Assembly (NCBI RefSeq): GCF_900103865.1
Contig: NZ_FNII01000006.1
Location: forward strand, 204,944 to 268,943
Source of the DNA: Vreelandella arcis
GTDB taxonomy: Bacteria; Pseudomonadota; Gammaproteobacteria; Pseudomonadales; Halomonadaceae
DNA length: 64,000 bases
Direction of reading: 5' to 3'
Part shown: in pieces, positions 38,130 to 47,421 of the stretch
Numbering within the stretch: the first letter of the stretch is position 1
Layout of the letters: each line of letters opens with the position of its first letter
Notes under the pieces: model-generated
Told to the model about the DNA's origin: nothing
Database searches by the model: none
What the model saw: only the letters and a program-made list of their open reading frames with translations
Program-made: the position numbers and the translations under genes

Positions 38130-38170
38130 CTTGTTGACTGGAGCATTTCCGAGTTTTCCTAACCAGCGGT

Positions 38171-39679
38171 TCACAACTGTTCCTCCACCGGCGCAATACT
38201 AGTATGCCAATAAAAGACAAGCTTGGGACGTCCCGTTTCGGCAGGCACTGATAAGCCATGAATGTATAGGTGCTCCACAAGCACATCAATGGCGTCTTTC
38301 ACATCTTCCACTCGTGTCAAGCCTGACCATTGTTTGCGATGAACATCACGAACAGTAAAAGGGTTCGGCAGTTTGTCACGACGTTTGTGGATCAATAGTG
38401 CACCTGTGACGTGGCTGTTGATAACTGCGCTATATAATCTCTCTGCGTGGCTGCGCAAGAAATCTGCCCATGCCAGCGCGCGGCATGTTGAGTCGTAACC
38501 GACCTCACCGTGCTCTCCTTCGATCAGTACGAACAGCAACGCCAGAGCACAAACAGTCTTGGGCATTTTTAAAAGATGTGACTCCATTACAGGCAACAGA
38601 TCCCCGCTTCTAGCCTCGACATGCAGTTTCTGCATCCATTTAATGAACTCAGACTGAGCTTGGTCGCTAAATTGCCAGCTTGGTGACTCACCATCTGCGG
38701 TCTCAAAGGTCATGGCGTGTAGGGCATAGAACGACTGGCGATACTGCTCCTTAGCTTGTTTCGAAGGTGCTCGATCTATCCATTTCCATTGCTTCGGTGG
38801 ATCCGGCCACACAGCCAGTTGAAACCTCTGGATCAGACCGTCATCGTCACTGCCATTGGTCACCCCTTGTACCAAGGGGGCGATCTTCGACGGCTGTATA
38901 CCTCCAATAATTGAAAGTGTGCAGCTTTCGATAATTATGGTGCCGCGCCCAATACGGTCATATGTGTAACGCCCGTCGCCATTAAAACATTCAAGGTAGA
39001 ACGCTCTGTCGCTGGCATGCTCCTGCTGTTGCATCTTAGCCAGCCAGCCGGAAAGCTCGTCTCGAAACAATAAAAGACCGTTAGGGTTTTCGTTGAGACG
39101 CTCACCCAGGGCTTCCACAGTTGCATCATTCACTATGAGGCGGGGTGAGGATATGGAAACCTCTTCTATCTGTGCAAGCTGAGCCAGTTCAGCGTGAGCG
39201 CCGTCACGGTTGCCTTCATTAGCTTTCTTCTGGGCGCGCTGCTTTGCCGCCTTGCGCTCCATTTCTATGATTTCGGCAGCAATGGCGTGCTGAGTGAGTA
39301 TGGCTTCGTGCTCCTTTCGTAATTCCTTCTCAATATCGTCCAGGGGAAATCGCATCGCCTTTAGAGCTGGGCTCTTCATTGAAGACGGTCCCCCGACTAG
39401 TGCGCCCCACATGTTTGGCGTGACAGTCCAGTCGTCGTAACGTTTGGGACGCATCAATACTTTGTGGCCCAGTATTCCAGAAAGGCTAACAAGTGCCACG
39501 ACAGCGCAGTATTCTGGAGCTGCCTGCAGGCGGTGCGCCACATCCATAACATATCCGCGAATTGCATCTGGCAGCATCGCCGGGTTGAAAGGCTCCACGG
39601 GTGGAAGGCTTGTTGGTAGCTTTTTGGGTGGCTCAACTGACTCCCTGGTGTCGTGCAGTTGAGTGAGTACGGAAGTCAT
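38171..39679 (-). CDS. DUF3987 (YfjI-type) replication-associated protein
   Basis: A 502-aa protein of the DUF3987/YfjI family often carried by plasmids, satellites and integrative elements next to a primase. A P-loop-like GGPSSMKSPALK lies at about residues 101-112, followed by a helical, Lys/Glu-rich insertion (about 118-170) and an FRDELSGWLAKMQQ segment (about 214-227), where the acidic residues would be Walker-B-like. It is thought to be a helicase-like ATPase, but this is not proven. The start overlaps the TOPRIM gene stop (ATGA), so they form one operon. Confidence 0.82.
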   Translation of the reverse strand: MTSVLTQLHDTRESVEPPKKLPTSLPPVEPFNPAMLPDAIRGYVMDVAHRLQAAPEYCAVVALVSLSGILGHKVLMRPKRYDDWTVTPNMWGALVGGPSSMKSPALKAMRFPLDDIEKELRKEHEAILTQHAIAAEIIEMERKAAKQRAQKKANEGNRDGAHAELAQLAQIEEVSISSPRLIVNDATVEALGERLNENPNGLLLFRDELSGWLAKMQQQEHASDRAFYLECFNGDGRYTYDRIGRGTIIIESCTLSIIGGIQPSKIAPLVQGVTNGSDDDGLIQRFQLAVWPDPPKQWKWIDRAPSKQAKEQYRQSFYALHAMTFETADGESPSWQFSDQAQSEFIKWMQKLHVEARSGDLLPVMESHLLKMPKTVCALALLFVLIEGEHGEVGYDSTCRALAWADFLRSHAERLYSAVINSHVTGALLIHKRRDKLPNPFTVRDVHRKQWSGLTRVEDVKDAIDVLVEHLYIHGLSVPAETGRPKLVFYWHTSIAPVEEQL

Positions 39680-40563
39680 ATTGCAGACTCCCTGCTTTTT
39701 TCACAGTTGGCTAGGTCATTGAAATCTGAGCAAGCGCATTCCTCACATGGAAAACGCGGCCAGCAAATATTAGCACCAATGGACTCAGCAGCCTGCCGAC
39801 CATAGGTTAGGCCAGGATTGCCGCAAGTCTGTCTATCGTTGTCCGCGGCGATGATAATGCTGATGTGTGTAGCTAGTTTCCTGCGCAACGTACAGGCCAT
39901 GACCGGTAAATTGTTAGCCGTCATCGCGGCTACAACCGGACAGCCGCTCGCCTCATGAATCGTGGCGGCAGTTGCCCATCCTTCAGTTAAATAGACATGA
40001 CTCGCGCCAGTTAAACTACCGACCATTGAAGCAGCGCCTTTAATCATCCCCCACTTCATGAAGCGCTTTGTACCGTCTGGATAGATCCGTTGTAGATTCA
40101 CAATCCTTCCATTTGAATACAGTGGTACGAGAAGCGTATTGCCTTCCTGACATAGGTTGTGGGGTTGAACTCCTTTCTTCAATAAATAGGGGTGGTCGGG
40201 GGCAGCTGCTGAGGCGCTAGTCCAAGAAGTATTTGCTTGATTAGCGGTTTGACCCTGCTCGTGCCGGCGCACGTCTTCACGCTCACGCTTTACTTTCTCA
40301 TCAGTCTTGCGGGCGTGCGCGGCGGCGATTGGATCATGTCCGCCGGCCAGGGTCACTAAATGCTGCTCTCCAGTATGCCAAAAGCCAAACACGGCCACCT
40401 CAGGCGTGGGGCAGACGTACCAGCCGGCCAGGTTGCCCCGGCGCTTGTCCGGAGCATCGAAGCGATAAATCTTTCCATCGGCAAAAATGCTGTTCAGGTT
40501 TACACCCCTCGAAAGGAGTTCTTCCTGCAAGGCAGAAGTGATTGTGCTAAATTTTCTTAACAT
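39676..40563 (-). CDS. TOPRIM-domain primase-like protein
   Basis: 295 aa. N-terminal region (about 1-100) as in phage/plasmid primase-helicases (ADGKIYRFDAPDKRRGNLAGW, FGFWHTGEQH). A central segment, HPYLLKKGVQPHNL, follows, then a TOPRIM domain (about 180-285) with the Glu in VYLTEGWATAATI and the Asp pair in IIIAADNDRQ. It resembles the primase part of P4 alpha without its helicase. The downstream DUF3987 gene is translationally coupled. A role in element replication is the family expectation. Confidence 0.85.
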   Translation of the reverse strand: MLRKFSTITSALQEELLSRGVNLNSIFADGKIYRFDAPDKRRGNLAGWYVCPTPEVAVFGFWHTGEQHLVTLAGGHDPIAAAHARKTDEKVKREREDVRRHEQGQTANQANTSWTSASAAAPDHPYLLKKGVQPHNLCQEGNTLLVPLYSNGRIVNLQRIYPDGTKRFMKWGMIKGAASMVGSLTGASHVYLTEGWATAATIHEASGCPVVAAMTANNLPVMACTLRRKLATHISIIIAADNDRQTCGNPGLTYGRQAAESIGANICWPRFPCEECACSDFNDLANCEKSRESAI

Positions 40564-40819
40564 GTCGTTAGTCCTTGTTTAATCCTGACAACATGTTGCT
40601 GCTAGCTAGGCTCAGGAGGTTGCGCCTAAGTGCGCAAAAACTCTATTTAGGCATGTTGACTAAAGAATCGGTCGTATTTACCTTCCAATGCCGACCTATG
40701 CCGGTCAATGCGGTTGTCTGCCCCGGAACACCTCTATATATTGGTAGCTATCTAATATGAGGCATCGCTTGCGAGCCCTCAGCTCTTGAGCCGTGTAATT
40801 GCAAATGAGAATTTGACGC
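40564..40819. promoter_or_regulatory. Divergent control region, primase operon / BREX operon
   Basis: A 256-bp gap between divergent start codons must hold both promoters. I see AT-rich -10-like boxes (TATATATT near 40736, TAATAT near 40752), a TTGACT near 40657, and a short GCCTAA/TTAGGC inverted pair (about 40623-40651). No box pair is clear enough to name as a promoter. Confidence 0.4.
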
Positions 40820-41032
40820 ATGAGTGAACTCAACGACCGGTGGTTGTCAGTCGATGAAATCGGCAAGCACTTAGGTATTAGCAATGACACCGTGTACCGC
40901 TGGATAGATAAGCATTCGATGCCTGCCCATCGCATGGGGCGCTTTTGGAAGTTTAAAAAGGCAGAGGTGGACGATTGGGTCAAAGCGGGTGGTGCTGCCG
41001 AGATGCCAAGCAAAGGCGAGCGTGCCGAATGA
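40820..41032 (+). CDS. Excisionase-type HTH protein, first gene of BREX operon
   Basis: A 70-aa helix-turn-helix (HTH_17/AlpA-like) protein: RWLSVDEIGKHLGISNDTVY, then RWIDKHSMPAHRMGRFWKFK. The recognition helix and wing are complete. The stop overlaps the brxA start by 4 bp, so it is translated with the BREX genes. It is a likely transcription regulator of the operon, taking the place of the WYL-type BrxR found in other loci. It is not accompanied by an integrase, so a role in excision is less likely. Confidence 0.8.
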   Translation: MSELNDRWLSVDEIGKHLGISNDTVYRWIDKHSMPAHRMGRFWKFKKAEVDDWVKAGGAAEMPSKGERAE

Positions 41033-41643
41033 ATCAAGACAGGTATCGCATTTCCTTTACTTCTGGCAGCTTGTATCACCGTGAATCGGTGACGCTGGTC
41101 GGGCTATACCTATCAGTTCAAGACTGGGATGGGGTACGTGATCAAGCATTGAGCAGTAACCTGCTTCAGACTAGAACAGAAAGTACAGCGAAGCGGACCT
41201 GTAGAGAGGCTATCGCACGATTGAAAACGCTGAGAGATGCTGAGTTAACTTTCTTATCCAATGCTAATCACCAGGACCAAGCACATATTCTTTGGGTTGC
41301 GGTATGTCGCCTGTACCGATTTGTGGCTGATTTTGCGGTAGAAGTGGTGCGAGAACGCTATATATCGATGAAACTCGATCTGAGCTTCGAGGACTTTGAT
41401 GCCTTCTATAATCGCAAGTCGGAATGGCATGACGAGCTTGACAAAGCCAGTGCATCGACGCGAGACAAACTACGGCAAGTCTCGTTCAGAATGCTTCGCG
41501 AGGCGGGGCTACTCAGTAAAGACAATACCATTAATACCGTCCTGCTCAGCCCCGGCCTCACTGATTTGATTCTTCATAACAATCCGGATGAGTTTCGGTA
41601 CTTTCCCGTCTTCGATTCCGATTTCAGGGGGATGTCACTTTGA
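41029..41643 (+). CDS. brxA: BREX protein BrxA (DUF1819)
   Basis: 204 aa from the ATG at 41029 (overlapping the HTH stop); a longer frame from 40975 would run inside the HTH gene and is rejected. DUF1819 signature: YRISFTSGSLYHRESVTLVG at the start, and a helical C-terminus (SVRMLREAGLLSKDN-like FRMLREAGLLSKDNTI). BrxA is a small DNA-binding component of BREX complexes. Its end overlaps brxB. Confidence 0.92.
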   Translation: MNQDRYRISFTSGSLYHRESVTLVGLYLSVQDWDGVRDQALSSNLLQTRTESTAKRTCREAIARLKTLRDAELTFLSNANHQDQAHILWVAVCRLYRFVADFAVEVVRERYISMKLDLSFEDFDAFYNRKSEWHDELDKASASTRDKLRQVSFRMLREAGLLSKDNTINTVLLSPGLTDLILHNNPDEFRYFPVFDSDFRGMSL

Positions 41644-42251
41644 GTAAAGACATTGCCAGAATGTCGATGCAGGACCGGTTTCAGCACCTTTACAGCGTAA
41701 TCTCGGGGCAGCGCTTCCTGGATAAACGAGGGCTCGGCAACGAAGTGCCATTTTTCATCTGTCCCTTCAAAGCAGAAGAGGCGACGGAGATGGAGCGCCT
41801 TCAAAGTCAGTTGGTTAACCGCCTGGAACAGACAGGTCTCAAGGTTCTAAGCATTAACTTGTATGACCTCTCCGTTGAGATTCTCAAAGAAAGAGAGGTT
41901 TGGAACCGAATACTTGAGCTTGAGCCGACGGTTTCAAAAGACCAGCTGAAAGAGCTGTTACAAGGGGTTCTCGATCCCGAAGCGCATCTTGTACCAGCCA
42001 TCGCCTCGAAGCTACAAGCCGCCGAGCTCGACGTACTGTTCCTTTCGGGAGTGGGAGAGGTCTTTCCCTACATCCGTTCTCACAACGTGCTTAACAACTT
42101 GCAAAGTACGGCGAAAGATAAGCCGACGGTGTTGTTTTTTCCAGGATCGTACACCCATTCTCTGGAAACGGGAGCGTCACTGGACTTGTTTGGCAGGCTG
42201 CATGATGACAAGTACTACCGTGCGTTCAATATCTTTCATTACGAAGCCTGA
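41640..42251 (+). CDS. brxB: BREX protein BrxB (DUF1788)
   Basis: 203 aa with a TTG start at 41640 overlapping the brxA TGA, so expression depends on coupling. DUF1788 features are RFLDKRGLGNEVPFFICPF, LFLSGVGEVFPYIRSH and VLFFPGSYTH. It is an essential BREX component of unclear biochemistry that contacts BrxC/PglZ/PglX in studied systems. Confidence 0.92.
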   Translation: MSKDIARMSMQDRFQHLYSVISGQRFLDKRGLGNEVPFFICPFKAEEATEMERLQSQLVNRLEQTGLKVLSINLYDLSVEILKEREVWNRILELEPTVSKDQLKELLQGVLDPEAHLVPAIASKLQAAELDVLFLSGVGEVFPYIRSHNVLNNLQSTAKDKPTVLFFPGSYTHSLETGASLDLFGRLHDDKYYRAFNIFHYEA

Positions 42252-42279
42252 GCGGACGTAAAAAATCTAGGGAACTGCA

Positions 42280-45200
42280 ATGACATTGAAAGATATTTTT
42301 CTAAAAAAAGTCGACCGCCCGATCGAAGGCGTTATCAAAGCCGACGATGAGGCCAGCCTTCGCCTCGAAATTGACGAATACGTGCTTACAAATGAAGTCG
42401 AAAAGCGCCTTGAAGACTTTCTTGATGCCTACAACAACTACGAAGGTGCAAATGGCGTCTGGGTCTCCGGCTTCTTCGGGTCAGGTAAGTCCCACTTGCT
42501 CAAAATGTTGGCTCTGTTGCTTGAAAACAGGGAACTGGATGGAACTTCAACCCTCGATCGCTTCCTTCCGAAGTGCAACGAGAATGAGATCCTACGGGCT
42601 GGCCTGAAGCGTGCAGTTTCCATTCCCTCCAAGAGCATCCTGTTCAACATTGACCAGAAAGCCGATGTCATCAGCAAGACCCAGATTGATGCGTTGCTGG
42701 CTGTATTCGTCAAAGTCTTTGACGAAATGTGCGGGTACTACGGCAAACAAGGGCACATCGCCCAGTTCGAACGAGACCTGGATAGCCGTGGTTTGTACCC
42801 GCAGTTCAAAGCCGAATATGAAAACGTGGCCGGGCGATCCTGGCAGAAAGGTCGGGAGCAGGCACTCTTAGAAGGGCCGAATATCGCCAAAGCTTACGCT
42901 GCTGCCACTGGCGCCGACCAACAATCAGCAATGGGCATCCTAGATAAATACCGGAGCGAATACCGGGTCTCCATCGAGGATTTTGCGGACAATGTTAACG
43001 ATTATATTGAGAAGCAAGTGGCCGAAGGCGAGTATCAAGAGTTCCGCCTTAACTTCTTCGTGGACGAGGTAGGGCAGTACATTGCTGACAACATCAAGCT
43101 GATGACCAACCTGCAAACCATTGCTGAAAGTCTGGCCACAAAGTGCCGAGGCCGCGCCTGGATCGTTGTCACCGCCCAGGAAGAAATGAAAAACGTTGTC
43201 GGTGAACTGGGCAAACAGCAAGGCAACGACTTCTCAAAGATCCAGGCGCGTTTTAACAACCGAATGAAGCTGTCCAGTGCGGACGTGGCCGAGGTGATCC
43301 AGAAGCGTCTGCTGACTAAGACCGAAGGCGGTGTTAACCAGCTATCGGACGTATACCACGAGCAGTCCAACAACTTCAAAACCCTGTTCGATTTTGCGGA
43401 TGGTTCAGCCACCTACCGTAACTTTCGCGATCGGGATCACTTCATCCATAGCTATCCGTTTGTGCCTTATCAGTTCGCACTGTTTCAGTCCGCAATTCAG
43501 AATTTGTCCGAGCATAGTGCATTTGAAGGCAAACACAGCTCAGTGGGCGAACGCTCCATGCTGGGTGTGTTTCAGCAAGTGGCCATCCACATCGGCGACC
43601 ACGAAGTAGGCGAGTTAGCGACTTTCGACCTGATGTTCGAAGGCATTCGGTCTGCTCTGAAGTCACAAATACAGCGCGCCATTATCCAAGCCGAAAATCA
43701 CTTGGACGGCCCGTTCGCGATTCGGTTGCTGAAAGCCTTGTTCCTGGTGAAATACGTCAAAGAGTTCAAGCCAACCGTCCGTAACTTATGTGTGCTCATG
43801 CTGAACGCTTTCAATCAGGATCTGCCAGGTCTCCGGAAGAAAATCGAAGAGGCGCTGAGCCTGCTAGAGCAGCAAACCTACATTCAGCGAAATGGTGACC
43901 AATACGAGTATCTGACAGACGAAGAGAAAGACGTCGAACAGGAAATAAAAAATACGGAAGTCGAGTCCACCGACATCGCCGATGAGCTTGAAAAAATCAT
44001 CTTCGACTACGTCATCAAACAGCGCAAGATCCGCTATGATGCGGGCTCCTCTCAGAATCAGGGTCACGACTATACCTATTCGCGCAAGCTAGATGATCGA
44101 CTACATGGTCGTGAATATGAGCTGGCCATTAATGTCATTAGCCCATTCCACGAGCACGCAGACAATGAGCAGATGCTCCGTACCGCTTCCACATATAAAG
44201 CGGATGAACTCTTTGTACTAATGCCCTCTGATGAGCGTTTGGTGCGAGACCTGTTGATGCTCAAGCGCACGGAAAAATACATTAAGCAGAACATCTCCGT
44301 GACTCAACAGGAGTCCGTTAAACGGATTCTGAACGACAAAGGCTTCCAGAACCGCGAACGTGAAGCCAGGCTCCGACAGCAGGTTCAGGCATTCCTCGGC
44401 AAGTCAACACTCCTGATCGGTGGCGCGGATGTGGAGGTAACGAACGAAGACCCTCAAACCCGCATTATTCGCGGCTTCCATGAGTTGATTGCACGTTCCT
44501 ATCCCAACCTTCGCATGCTGCGAGGTATTTCCTACTCGGAAAACGATATTGGCAACTGCCTGAAACGGGCAGAAGATGGCTTGTTTGGCAACGATACGAC
44601 AGCCCTTGCTGAATCAGAACAGGAAGTACTGGCGGTCATTCAGAGCAATAATCGTGGCGGTGTTCGCACTACCTTAAAAGGCCTGCTAGAAAAATTTGAG
44701 CGTAAGCCATATGGTTGGTACTACGCCGCCATTCTTTGCACCCTGGCTAACCTGTGTGCGCGCGGTAAAGTAGAAGTTCGCCTCGACGGCAACATCCTCG
44801 AAGACGCCGGGATCGAACGGGCACTTCGCAATACCCATGGGCATAGCAATCTTGTCCTGGAGCCTCAAATTGAGTTTACCGCGTCTCAGGTGCGGACCCT
44901 CAAGGCGTTCTATGAAGACTTTTTCGACGGCCCGCCCCATAGCAGTGAGGCTAAAGCGCTGGGTAAAGAAACCGGCGAGGCTTTCCAAGAAATGCTCCAC
45001 CAGCTCAATCCCCTTGCTGCCCAGGCTGTCCAGTACCCGTTTATAAGTGCTTTGAATCCAGCAATGGAAATGCTGAAAGATTTAGCTGGAAAGCCTTACA
45101 CCTGGCATCTAACCGAACTGCGTAAGCATGAAGATGAACTGCTGGAGCTGAAAGAAGAAGCCATTGACCCCATTCGCAAATTCATGAGCGGATCACAGAA

Positions 45201-45849
45201 AGACATCTACAATCAAGCTCGGTCTCTTCTTCAAACCCAAGAGCCTAATTTCATCTATGTGCCTGGAGATGAAATTGAGCAGATTCGTTCAATTCTCAAT
45301 GACCCGAAGTGCTACAAAGGCAACCGCATCCAGCAACTCAAGGGACTACTGGACAGCCTGAAAGAGCGCATTGATATAAAGGTTAACCAAACGCGCTCTA
45401 GAGCGATTGCATCCTTGAACACCATGCAAAAGCGCATGCAAAGTATGGATGAATACCAGTCGTTGCCGGAACCCCGTCGGGCAGAGCTGGATAAGCCTTT
45501 TCAAAACCTAGTCGAGCACCTCGGTCAGCAACAGCTTATCGCTGTCATCAATGACCGCCTGCGTTTTTTCGAAGAGGAGGGCTACCAAAAAATTCTGGCA
45601 AGGATGGTAGACCTGACTAAGCCCAAATCCGAGCTTTCAGCGGACCCAGAGCCGCCCCCGGGATCGGATGGCGGCAACAAGCAGAACCAAATCAAGGAGC
45701 CATCCACCGATTACGTACATTCGCGCAACCTTCAGGTTCTTTACGACAAAGCCTGGTTGGCTGATGAAAACGATGTTGAATGTTACTTAGCCTCGCTGCG
45801 TGAAGCCCTGCTGCAAGAAATTCGGCAAGGCCACAAGGTGCAAATTTAA
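42280..45849 (+). CDS. brxC: BREX ATPase BrxC
   Basis: A 1189-aa AAA+-like ATPase (PglY/BrxC, DUF499-related). Walker A GFFGSGKSHLLK has its Lys at about residue 70, and the N-terminal DEYVLTNEVEKRLEDFLDAY is typical. The NFFVDEVGQYI segment (about 260-270) is the Walker B region. A coiled-coil middle and C-terminus include DEEKDVEQEIKNTE (about 547-560). The length is normal for type I. AGGGA precedes the ATG. Confidence 0.95.
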   Translation: MTLKDIFLKKVDRPIEGVIKADDEASLRLEIDEYVLTNEVEKRLEDFLDAYNNYEGANGVWVSGFFGSGKSHLLKMLALLLENRELDGTSTLDRFLPKCNENEILRAGLKRAVSIPSKSILFNIDQKADVISKTQIDALLAVFVKVFDEMCGYYGKQGHIAQFERDLDSRGLYPQFKAEYENVAGRSWQKGREQALLEGPNIAKAYAAATGADQQSAMGILDKYRSEYRVSIEDFADNVNDYIEKQVAEGEYQEFRLNFFVDEVGQYIADNIKLMTNLQTIAESLATKCRGRAWIVVTAQEEMKNVVGELGKQQGNDFSKIQARFNNRMKLSSADVAEVIQKRLLTKTEGGVNQLSDVYHEQSNNFKTLFDFADGSATYRNFRDRDHFIHSYPFVPYQFALFQSAIQNLSEHSAFEGKHSSVGERSMLGVFQQVAIHIGDHEVGELATFDLMFEGIRSALKSQIQRAIIQAENHLDGPFAIRLLKALFLVKYVKEFKPTVRNLCVLMLNAFNQDLPGLRKKIEEALSLLEQQTYIQRNGDQYEYLTDEEKDVEQEIKNTEVESTDIADELEKIIFDYVIKQRKIRYDAGSSQNQGHDYTYSRKLDDRLHGREYELAINVISPFHEHADNEQMLRTASTYKADELFVLMPSDERLVRDLLMLKRTEKYIKQNISVTQQESVKRILNDKGFQNREREARLRQQVQAFLGKSTLLIGGADVEVTNEDPQTRIIRGFHELIARSYPNLRMLRGISYSENDIGNCLKRAEDGLFGNDTTALAESEQEVLAVIQSNNRGGVRTTLKGLLEKFERKPYGWYYAAILCTLANLCARGKVEVRLDGNILEDAGIERALRNTHGHSNLVLEPQIEFTASQVRTLKAFYEDFFDGPPHSSEAKALGKETGEAFQEMLHQLNPLAAQAVQYPFISALNPAMEMLKDLAGKPYTWHLTELRKHEDELLELKEEAIDPIRKFMSGSQKDIYNQARSLLQTQEPNFIYVPGDEIEQIRSILNDPKCYKGNRIQQLKGLLDSLKERIDIKVNQTRSRAIASLNTMQKRMQSMDEYQSLPEPRRAELDKPFQNLVEHLGQQQLIAVINDRLRFFEEEGYQKILARMVDLTKPKSELSADPEPPPGSDGGNKQNQIKEPSTDYVHSRNLQVLYDKAWLADENDVECYLASLREALLQEIRQGHKVQI

Positions 45850-45852
45850 GGG

Positions 45853-47272
45853 ATGGCTATGAGTGACACGGAGCAGGACATTGTTGAGTTGATTCGTGTT
45901 GGTGAAAGTCTGACCGACGAATTCAAGAGCTGTACCAATAGCCTGCCTGACAGAGATCTGGTAGCGGCCGTCAGTAGCTGTGCGTGTCGAGACCCTTGAG
46001 CTGGAAGGGCAGTTAATCGCCAGAAACCACGTACCTAAATCTAGGCAATTGGTGTCTACTTCGGACGGGCTGCTCCAGCGTCGGCGTCTGAAAATGGATG
46101 GTAGCCCAGAGTCCGTTCCCTTCTATCCCCACGAGTTTGTACAGCGGCAATCCAGCATTGGCGTCACTGATACCTCCGCTCTGGTGTTGGAAAATCTGGC
46201 GAGTGAAGACCTGGATCCGATTCGGTGCATCCGCATCCGTAATGCCATCAAGAACTATGGAGGCGACCAAAGCCTACCGCCCTTGGCAGACGATGAACTC
46301 GACGGAGACCTGGGTCTGACTACGACTGTGGAGGGGCCTCTTCTACTGGGAAATGATATGCAGTTGCGGCAACATCTGTCGCCCCATGGGTTGGCCTTCC
46401 AGGTACTGCACGGCGCCGACGTGCTGATTAACGAGTTCTAGCGCAAGCCACTGCTGAAGACCTTCGAAGAAGTCGAGCTCTTTTTCCGGGCACAGGAAGA
46501 AGAAGAGATCCAGGTTGGCTTGTTCCGCCTGGCTACCCCAAATTTCGATCGGTGAGCCTTCCGGGAGAGTTTTGTAGAAGCGTCAACCTTGACAACTTGT
46601 AGGTAGCCGATTCCGTTCCCGTAAACCTTTACGGGCCGACCGACATCATCAAACGTATTGGCCTGGCCAAGTGCACTGGCCAATGTATTGACCGGATTTT
46701 TGAAGGATTCTCTGTTACGGACGTACTGCCCCGTTTTACTCCATGTCATCCGCTCAAACGGTCGCCATGCGAATGACTGAGTCGGATGCGGACACCGAAT
46801 TCCTGCGTATGATCGTTCAGCGAGAAGAGCAGGCCAGTTTCACCATGCCCATTGACAGCTTGATCATCCTATCGAGGCTGCGCAACGAACGGCGGCTAAC
46901 AACCATAGATCTGGCAAGATCGGTACAGAAGCCGGAAACGGTTACCTGGCCCACCTTGGAGAAACAGGTGGAAGCAGGCAAGGTGGACACCAACGAGACC
47001 TGAAAGGGCTTCACTTACACTCTAGCGACAAGGTGTATAAGAGAGCGAGGCAAAAGGCCGCCTATTTGCGCCAGATGGGCTTCGATGCCATTCAGCAGGA
47101 GCGGATGGTGCTGAACTTCATCGACACCCACGGCATTGTCAAACGAGAGGATGCCGCGGATCTGTGCCATATCAGCCTCTTCCAGGCCACCCGGCTGCTC
47201 AAATGCTTGAAATACAAGGGGCGATTGCCCCCGGCCGGTCAAGGAAAGGGGGCCCGATATGAGCGAAGCTGA
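45853..47272 (+). pseudogene. Decayed AlbA_2/AAA_4-type DNA-binding (RecG-like) protein gene
   Basis: Starts 3 bp after brxC with a good ribosome site and reads MAMSDTEQDIVELIRVGESL TDEFKS, the onset of an AlbA_2 (AAA_4) domain. It then loses frame near 45985. The 45980-46440 frame (ELEGQLIARNHVPKSRQLV) runs to a TAG at 46439 and continues as RKPLLKTFEEVELFFRAQEE. Later pieces at 46743-47003 and 47033-47272 (RMVLNFIDTHGIVKREDAAD, winged-helix-like) are the C-terminus. Several frameshifts and stops make it non-functional. Such proteins (COG2865) are found as accessory genes in BREX and other defence loci. Confidence 0.8.
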
Positions 47273-47273
47273 T

Positions 47274-47411
47274 AAAATACGTGCGCGCACGTAAAATTCG
47301 AGAGATATGAGCAGTGCACGTATTTTCGTGTGCTTTTGGTACATAGTTTAGGTTGGGCCGCATGGCGTTTGCCTGCTGGCATTTAAGCGATGTGACTTCC
47401 ATTGGTACATA
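47274..47411 (+). promoter_or_regulatory. Inverted and direct repeats upstream of the RecQ-PRTase gene
   Basis: TACGTGCGCGCACGTA is a 16-nt perfect palindrome at 47278-47293. AAAATACGTGC (47274-47284) and GCACGTATTTT (47316-47326) form an 11-bp inverted pair around it. TTGGTACATA occurs at 47336-47345 and again at 47402-47411, just before the AAGGA ribosome site. This is likely an operator/promoter region giving the helicase module separate control. No -35/-10 pair is certain. Confidence 0.6.
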
Positions 47412-47421
47412 AGGACAACGC

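Larger units (their letters stand above)
37530..38170. other. Gap of about 640 bp, no convincing gene
   Basis: An open frame at 37526-37870 has no ribosome site, no recognised domain and Ser/Pro-rich composition, and I do not call it. The sequence looks like eroded element DNA between the IS remnants and the DUF3987 gene. It contains a possible terminator at 38042 and the 9-mer repeat structure at 38089, listed separately. Confidence 0.5.

Noticed and set aside
40975..41028. Longer N-terminus for BrxA
   Set aside because: The extra 18 codons lie inside the HTH gene and are Cys/Arg-rich; homology begins at the ATG at 41029.
46438..46749. 103-aa minus-strand frame
   Set aside because: It is antisense to the decayed AlbA-type gene and has no ribosome site.
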